Part shown: piece by piece, positions 11,401-14,251 of the stretch
How positions within the stretch are numbered: position 1 is the stretch's first letter
How the letters are laid out: each line of letters begins with the position of its first letter
Origin: Candidatus Omnitrophota bacterium
Lineage (GTDB): Bacteria > Omnitrophota > Gorgyraeia > Zapsychrales > JANLHA01
Reading direction: 5' to 3'
Length of the DNA: 14,251 nucleotides
Assembly: GCA_024653845.1 (NCBI GenBank)
Contig: JANLHA010000043.1
Coordinates: forward strand, 1 to 14,251
Position numbers and translations under genes: made by a program
Notes under the pieces: model-generated
Told to the model about the DNA's origin: nothing
Database searches by the model: none
Seen by the model: the letters and a program-made list of their open reading frames with translations, nothing else

Positions 11401-14251
11401 AGCTCCTCCCCTCACAGTGCCGTCTGAGCTTGATATTGTTGGTGATACCGCCATTCATGCGGCTTTACGTGATGCTCAGCAGATATTTGAAGTCGGGCAT
11501 TGGCAGGCAGCTTATGAAATTGTGAGTGAGATTCTCGAAACATTAGACATGGCGGAGGGAACAACTCCTCCGGAATTGGTGTTGGAATATTGGGAGGAAC
11601 GGTATCCTGTTGTGCAGCCAGCCCAACCTTTTTCAATGTTGGATCATATTGATGAGATCCGGCTGCAGGCCCTTGGCCTGATGGCTCAAATTGAAAGAAA
11701 AGCTGGCGCTTTCCTTCCCGCGAAGAATTGGAAATATCCTCCTATCGATGCCGCTGCTGTAAGGGAAGCTGAAACGAAAGGAGCGCCTTATCAAGTTCTC
11801 GTCGGAGGCGCTTTGAATCTAGCCTATCTTCGACGCATGCGAGAGGTCATTAACCCGCAAGGAAGCCGTGAAAAGAAGGTGGCTTTATATTTGGCCGCCG
11901 GCGCGGACATTTCGACAGCCCTATTGGCCACAGATGCGACAGATTTTATCTTTGTGGATCAAATTCCTTTTGCTGCCTCTGGGAAGGGTGACGTTCAGAA
12001 TATGTCTTTGATCAGCCGGTATCTTGCTGTCAAGCGTTCCCTGGGGGCCTATGCCCACCAGAGCCTGATGACTGAGGCTCCTGGAGCTTGGTTGTTTCTT
12101 AAAAAAGAGTTGGAAGTTCTGGGAGCGGAAGATATTTCAGAGCCTGAATATCTCGAAGGAGAGTCACGGGTGAGGATCACATTCCGTTGGCAGGGAGTGG
12201 TAAGAACGTTAACTTATCTCTCAGGAAAAGACGCCCGAGATTTGGGGAAGTATCGCGACGAGATTCTTGCGCAAGGAGGTGTGGATTTTTTGATGACCAA
12301 GGCCGGGATGTACAAAAGAGATAAGCCGCTGGTTGAGGCGCAAATGGTGAGAGATCTTTTGAATCCTGATGGGTATATTGTTTCGGATTCCAGTCTGGCA
12401 TTTGCTCCTGGTGTTCTGCAGTTATTAGAGCCTCGTCCCGAACCGGATCCGCAAATGCTGCGTTTGGAAAGACAAGGCGCACAATTTGGTTATACTACCC
12501 CACATGTTTCGTATGTTTATCGTAAAAAAACGATGGCGTCAACGCCGGCGGCCCAGCGCGCGGTCCCTGCTGATGTGCTTTCTTATGGGGGTTCTGGTGG
12601 TACGGCGATTCATCAAGCGTTGAAGGTCGCTGAGGAAGCCATCGACGCCGGGGAGCATCCTCGCGCTCAGGAAATTTTGGTTGACCTACTGCTAGATTTA
12701 TATTCGATCCGCGTTGCGGAGGATATTCCGCCGATCAGGAAACGATGGGAAGCTCGGTATTCCCAAGGGCGTCCTATGGGAGATCTTATCATTGATGATA
12801 TCGAACGATTTATCAATACGGCTCAAGAACGGTTAAGCCGTATTCCTGAAATGGAGGAGGAGAGATTCGTTGGTGGACGTCTCAATTGGATGCATTTACG
12901 ACGGACGCAGCAGATTGTTCACCCTCAACAAGATGATCAACGCAGACTTGCTGTGTATCTCGGTTCAGGTGCAGACATTCTGACTGCAGTAATGGCGACG
13001 GATGCGAGTGATTTTTTATTTGTAGATCAATTTCCTTTTTATCCTCCAGCCGATCAGGGGAAAGGCGATGATTTGGACGCTCAGATCAGGGGGTATCTGG
13101 GAGATAAGGATACTCCTCGCAGTTATGTGATTATTGATAAAATTATTACAGTGGGGGGTATTTGGCCATTTTTAGAGGCTGAGTTAAAAGTTTTGGGTGC
13201 AAAAAATATTTCTGAGCCTGAAGCCATAAATCCAGGAGTTTATCGCTTGACCTTTGAATGGAGAGGGAAGTTGCGGCATCTAACATTTGTCGGCCAAAAA
13301 GATGTCAACAATCTAGAGGAATATATTCATCATTTGGGAGATCGGGATGGGGCTGATTTTTTGATTTTGAAAGCAGGAATGTACAAAAATGAGGAAGCCG
13401 ATTCAGGACGGGAGGGGGATGAACCCAATATTCATCTTAGTGGAGAAATTTTAGAAAGACTTTTGAAGCCTCAAGGGTATTTGATCGCTGATTCTTTTGA
13501 AGCTTTTTATCCCAGAACGTTGCGAGAATCTTTAAGATCGCAGCATCAGAGAGATGGCGTTCTGGAAGTTTTAGAAAGATATGGTGCTAGATTTGGGTAC
13601 TTAGGTATTGATCCGGATTCATACGGCATAGAAGATGAGTCCCCGGAGGTTTGGCTTTACCAAAAACAACAGCCCCCGGCTGAAGGCGGCGAGCGGCATT
13701 CTCCCGACGAGGCGATGTTTGTAGATGAGGGTCCTTCTACGGGAGACAAGATCCCAGACATTGGCGGAAGGACGCCGATCCATGCGGCCCTCGATGATTT
13801 TGAGCTTCAGATTTCCATCGGGGAATATCAGGAGATTCGTCCACGTTTGGCGGAACTCGTCGATGATCTGCGTCAAGCACAGCGTATCGGCGACGTTGGA
13901 CCGCTCATGGACAAATGGGGCGGGGCGGGATATTATCCCGCGGTCGTCGGAGCTCCTATCGATTTGATGCTGGAAGATATCCCTGCCATGATTATTGTGG
14001 CGGAAAAGTTCTTAAGTCACTCACCGAATTTAAGCGATCCAGCGATGGAAAGGTTTTCTCGTCAGTTCCCTTCGTGGATTGAGTCGAGGCCAGGTTTTGC
14101 GCGAGCGATGCGTGATTTTTTAAGTGAGAATAGTCGTCGCTTTACGTCGAGACAATTGATTATCGCCCAAGAGTACCAACTTTTAGGGTTGTATGAGAAT
14201 ATTTTTTGGCAACAGCCACCGAGCGCCGAAGCCCTGGTGATGAGGCTACAC
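8489..14251 (+). CDS. Giant secreted repeat protein with methyltransferase-like modules and a phosphoribosyltransferase-like domain (3' end outside window)
   Basis: The frame from this ATG stays open for 1921 codons to the last base of the window. Residues 1-30 are a signal peptide (MRFFLFSRIQPSILAL..., likely cut after ASVGA). Residues ~31-330 form a conserved-looking N-terminal region starting LQLSPVGMIAPSPSFVPP, which I associate with large Omnitrophota proteins. Tandem modules follow: 1 (~405-757), 2 (~987-1347), 3 (~1372-1727) and the start of 4 (~1762 on). Each has a helical head (T.(I/L)H.AL) and a Rossmann-like body with (V/L)YL..GAD (Asp547, 1140, 1496), K(A)GMY, and P.GY...DS (704, 1300, 1668). 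This pattern resembles class I methyltransferases. Between modules 1 and 2 lies a phosphoribosyltransferase-like domain (~797-930). Signal peptide apart, no membrane segment is evident. No function is established; scaffold, exported enzyme array or polyprotein are all possible. Confidence 0.9.
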   Translation, partial: MRFFLFSRIQPSILALIFTVNALAPASVGAQEALQLSPVGMIAPSPSFVPPILKGVITDSQNAFHFNFVLDTGHAKLETEELKKQSSELIKYFLAALTIPEKDLWVNLSPDEPDRIVPKEFGNTGMGRDLLEQDYFLKQLTASLIYPEGDVGRKFWDKIYKKAQKEFGTTTIPVNVFHKVWIVPDTAHVYEENDRVFILKTHLKVLLEEEYLEKNKKKSDKADQFSTTVIREIILPEIEREVNKGAQFAKLRQIYHSFILASWYKAHLKESLLNQSYSDQKKIGGIDLEDKNAKEKIYQEYLENFRRGAYNYIKEEVDPVTEQIIPRKYFSGGLRLDSGVSTATSDRRDFQREFLPGAQVQNVSVNFQGGPIGGRSSDEAMLVSGDGGRPMAPALQRRVLSTARTSLHAALMDVENLVEQGFPELAYERFEVLYDKLIGILSLSPNEQQVLLALLAINWRNFYPQVKNLAPLQSSEIEEFFRGLERVRDILPGPLGIPLPFSETSSAWSNLVGGPANLRYLQRQRQLFYPQGKTARTKAVYLASGADISTILALTDADEFVFLDKMNFLPVADAVKSSTDPFENYLENKKEDGWAREGNLMNPGVGIEGYLRKELELIGARHVSLSETVNSLVYRLTFEFEGRERTLIFINDDASSAFSEYAEYVKDTDFLMSKAAMYGGQFSPLMDHDLIDQAVKPGGYVIFDSAFAIDPDGVIDQLESQPIPRDEELLRLEAQGASIGYDPFRIQGLYAYRKKAKNFDENVTSPHSAGTENRQRLSDQAMFVGVSSSPRAFVKVSPPMEEAIQGITNLVRWVHDRPRDAILFSGRSAARTRQLFEAVWDKIYGSTEPRPEIFVLDGQTNDILYRRAEWTDSMIRDHLEDALGEAFADLVDARVALIDDHAQSGMKMNQLQTLFARLGFRDMTLGVMVASEEAELPLRGLFGVQSDTALEVLRQAITLDGPFTDLMRAIQAPPLTVPSELDIVGDTAIHAALRDAQQIFEVGHWQAAYEIVSEILETLDMAEGTTPPELVLEYWEERYPVVQPAQPFSMLDHIDEIRLQALGLMAQIERKAGAFLPAKNWKYPPIDAAAVREAETKGAPYQVLVGGALNLAYLRRMREVINPQGSREKKVALYLAAGADISTALLATDATDFIFVDQIPFAASGKGDVQNMSLISRYLAVKRSLGAYAHQSLMTEAPGAWLFLKKELEVLGAEDISEPEYLEGESRVRITFRWQGVVRTLTYLSGKDARDLGKYRDEILAQGGVDFLMTKAGMYKRDKPLVEAQMVRDLLNPDGYIVSDSSLAFAPGVLQLLEPRPEPDPQMLRLERQGAQFGYTTPHVSYVYRKKTMASTPAAQRAVPADVLSYGGSGGTAIHQALKVAEEAIDAGEHPRAQEILVDLLLDLYSIRVAEDIPPIRKRWEARYSQGRPMGDLIIDDIERFINTAQERLSRIPEMEEERFVGGRLNWMHLRRTQQIVHPQQDDQRRLAVYLGSGADILTAVMATDASDFLFVDQFPFYPPADQGKGDDLDAQIRGYLGDKDTPRSYVIIDKIITVGGIWPFLEAELKVLGAKNISEPEAINPGVYRLTFEWRGKLRHLTFVGQKDVNNLEEYIHHLGDRDGADFLILKAGMYKNEEADSGREGDEPNIHLSGEILERLLKPQGYLIADSFEAFYPRTLRESLRSQHQRDGVLEVLERYGARFGYLGIDPDSYGIEDESPEVWLYQKQQPPAEGGERHSPDEAMFVDEGPSTGDKIPDIGGRTPIHAALDDFELQISIGEYQEIRPRLAELVDDLRQAQRIGDVGPLMDKWGGAGYYPAVVGAPIDLMLEDIPAMIIVAEKFLSHSPNLSDPAMERFSRQFPSWIESRPGFARAMRDFLSENSRRFTSRQLIIAQEYQLLGLYENIFWQQPPSAEALVMRLH
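9701..10759 (+). repeat. Protein module 1 of the giant protein (residues ~405-757)
   Basis: The head TSLHAALMDVENLVEQG is followed by LVGGPANLRYLQRQRQ (from residue 511) and VYLASGADIS (540-549). TDADEFVFLDK, SKAAMYG and KPGGYVIFDS (696-705) come next, closing with LYAYRKK. VYLASGADIS then FVFLDK resembles the SAM-binding strand-loop and the acidic end of strand 2 in class I methyltransferases, and KPGGYVI resembles their later strand motif. The second Gly of the classical GxG loop is replaced by Asp, so SAM binding is uncertain. Confidence 0.65.
10877..11278 (+). other. Phosphoribosyltransferase-like domain inside the giant protein (residues ~797-930)
   Basis: The domain reads DAILFSGRSAARTRQLFEAV (resembling the first PRTase loop) and then ARVALIDDHAQSGMKMNQLQ (Asp899-Asp900, Ser904-Gly905). 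The latter matches the PRPP-binding signature: a hydrophobic strand, two acids, then T/S-G. It continues GFRDMTLGVMVAS, like the strand that follows in PRTases. It is preceded by a linker containing LSDQAMF (777-783) and separates module 1 from module 2. Whether it binds PRPP is unknown. Confidence 0.55.
11447..12529 (+). repeat. Protein module 2 of the giant protein (residues ~987-1347)
   Basis: The head TAIHAALRDAQQIFEVGHW leads to LVGGALNLAYLRRMREV (from residue 1104) and VALYLAAGADIS (1131-1142). TDATDFIFVDQIPF, KAGMYK (1271-1276), LNPDGYIVSDS (1291-1301) and YVYRKK follow. Motif order is the same as in modules 1 and 3. Similarity is at protein level only; the DNA has diverged, so the duplications are old. 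Confidence 0.65.
12602..13669 (+). repeat. Protein module 3 of the giant protein (residues ~1372-1727)
   Basis: The head TAIHQALKVAEEAIDAGEH leads to FVGGRLNWMHLRRTQQ (from residue 1460) and AVYLGSGADIL (1488-1498). TDASDFLFVDQFPF, KAGMYKN (1628-1634), LKPQGYLIADS (1659-1669) and VWLYQK follow. It starts 385 residues after module 2. LGSGADI is the copy closest to a methyltransferase motif I. Confidence 0.65.
13772..14251 (+). repeat. Start of protein module 4 of the giant protein (residue ~1762 to window end)
   Basis: The head TPIHAALDDFELQISIGEY begins 390 residues after that of module 3 and is preceded by SPDEAMFVD (1738-1746). After the head, the conserved 'VGG...L..LR' segment and GAD strand are not yet seen in the remaining ~130 residues. 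This copy may therefore be divergent, or it may be a different C-terminal domain that reuses the head. Confidence 0.5.

Overview
The window looks like a chromosomal segment of an uncultured Gram-negative bacterium, most likely Candidatus Omnitrophota (OP3). Support for a diderm envelope comes from an apolipoprotein N-acyltransferase, an LpxL/HtrB-type acyltransferase and a predicted lipoprotein. The phylum guess rests mainly on two things recalled from family knowledge: the N-terminal pattern of the very large secreted protein at the 3' end (signal peptide, then a 'LSPVG...PSPSF.PP...G' stretch) and the DUF3568-like small lipoprotein. No search was run.

Region 1 (1-5988) is a tightly packed plus-strand operon. 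In order it holds the C-terminal two thirds of secA, lnt (overlapping secA by 16 nt), two paralogous genes for membrane-anchored receiver-domain proteins, an LpxL-like acyltransferase (ATGA overlap with the gene before it) and a 61-aa two-helix membrane protein. The theme is the envelope: protein export, lipoprotein acylation and lipid acylation, with two unusual regulators in the middle. lnt carries a 153-bp palindromic element inserted in frame, adding 51 residues between membrane helices. The second receiver has lost most of its phosphorylation residues, with Glu in place of the phospho-acceptor Asp.

Region 2 (5989-6893) starts with a good sigma70-type promoter and a strong Shine-Dalgarno in front of a 26-codon, very basic ORF. 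A hairpin then leads into a small lipoprotein gene. tRNA-Phe(GAA) follows with its own near-consensus promoter, then a 64-nt inverted repeat and a stretch resembling the widespread dispersed repeats that begin GTCATTC and end GAAGAATCT.

Region 3 (6894-8385) holds two nucleotidyltransferase genes, each followed by a small gene, forming two tandem NTase/partner modules. The pair is bracketed by tRNA-Phe(GAA) and tRNA-Thr(CGT). The layout suggests toxin-antitoxin-like or otherwise acquired cargo at a tRNA locus, but no integrase is visible.

Region 4 (8386-14251) has a short promoter/leader and then one open reading frame of 1921 codons that runs off the window with no stop. It encodes a secreted giant protein: signal peptide, conserved N-terminal region, then tandem modules of about 385-390 residues, three complete and a fourth begun. 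Each module pairs an alpha-helical head ('T.IHAAL') with a Rossmann/class I methyltransferase-like body ('Y L..GAD' near its start and 'L.P.GY...DS' near its end). A phosphoribosyltransferase-like domain ('VALIDDHAQSG') sits between modules 1 and 2. This gene and the palindrome in lnt are the most unusual content of the window.
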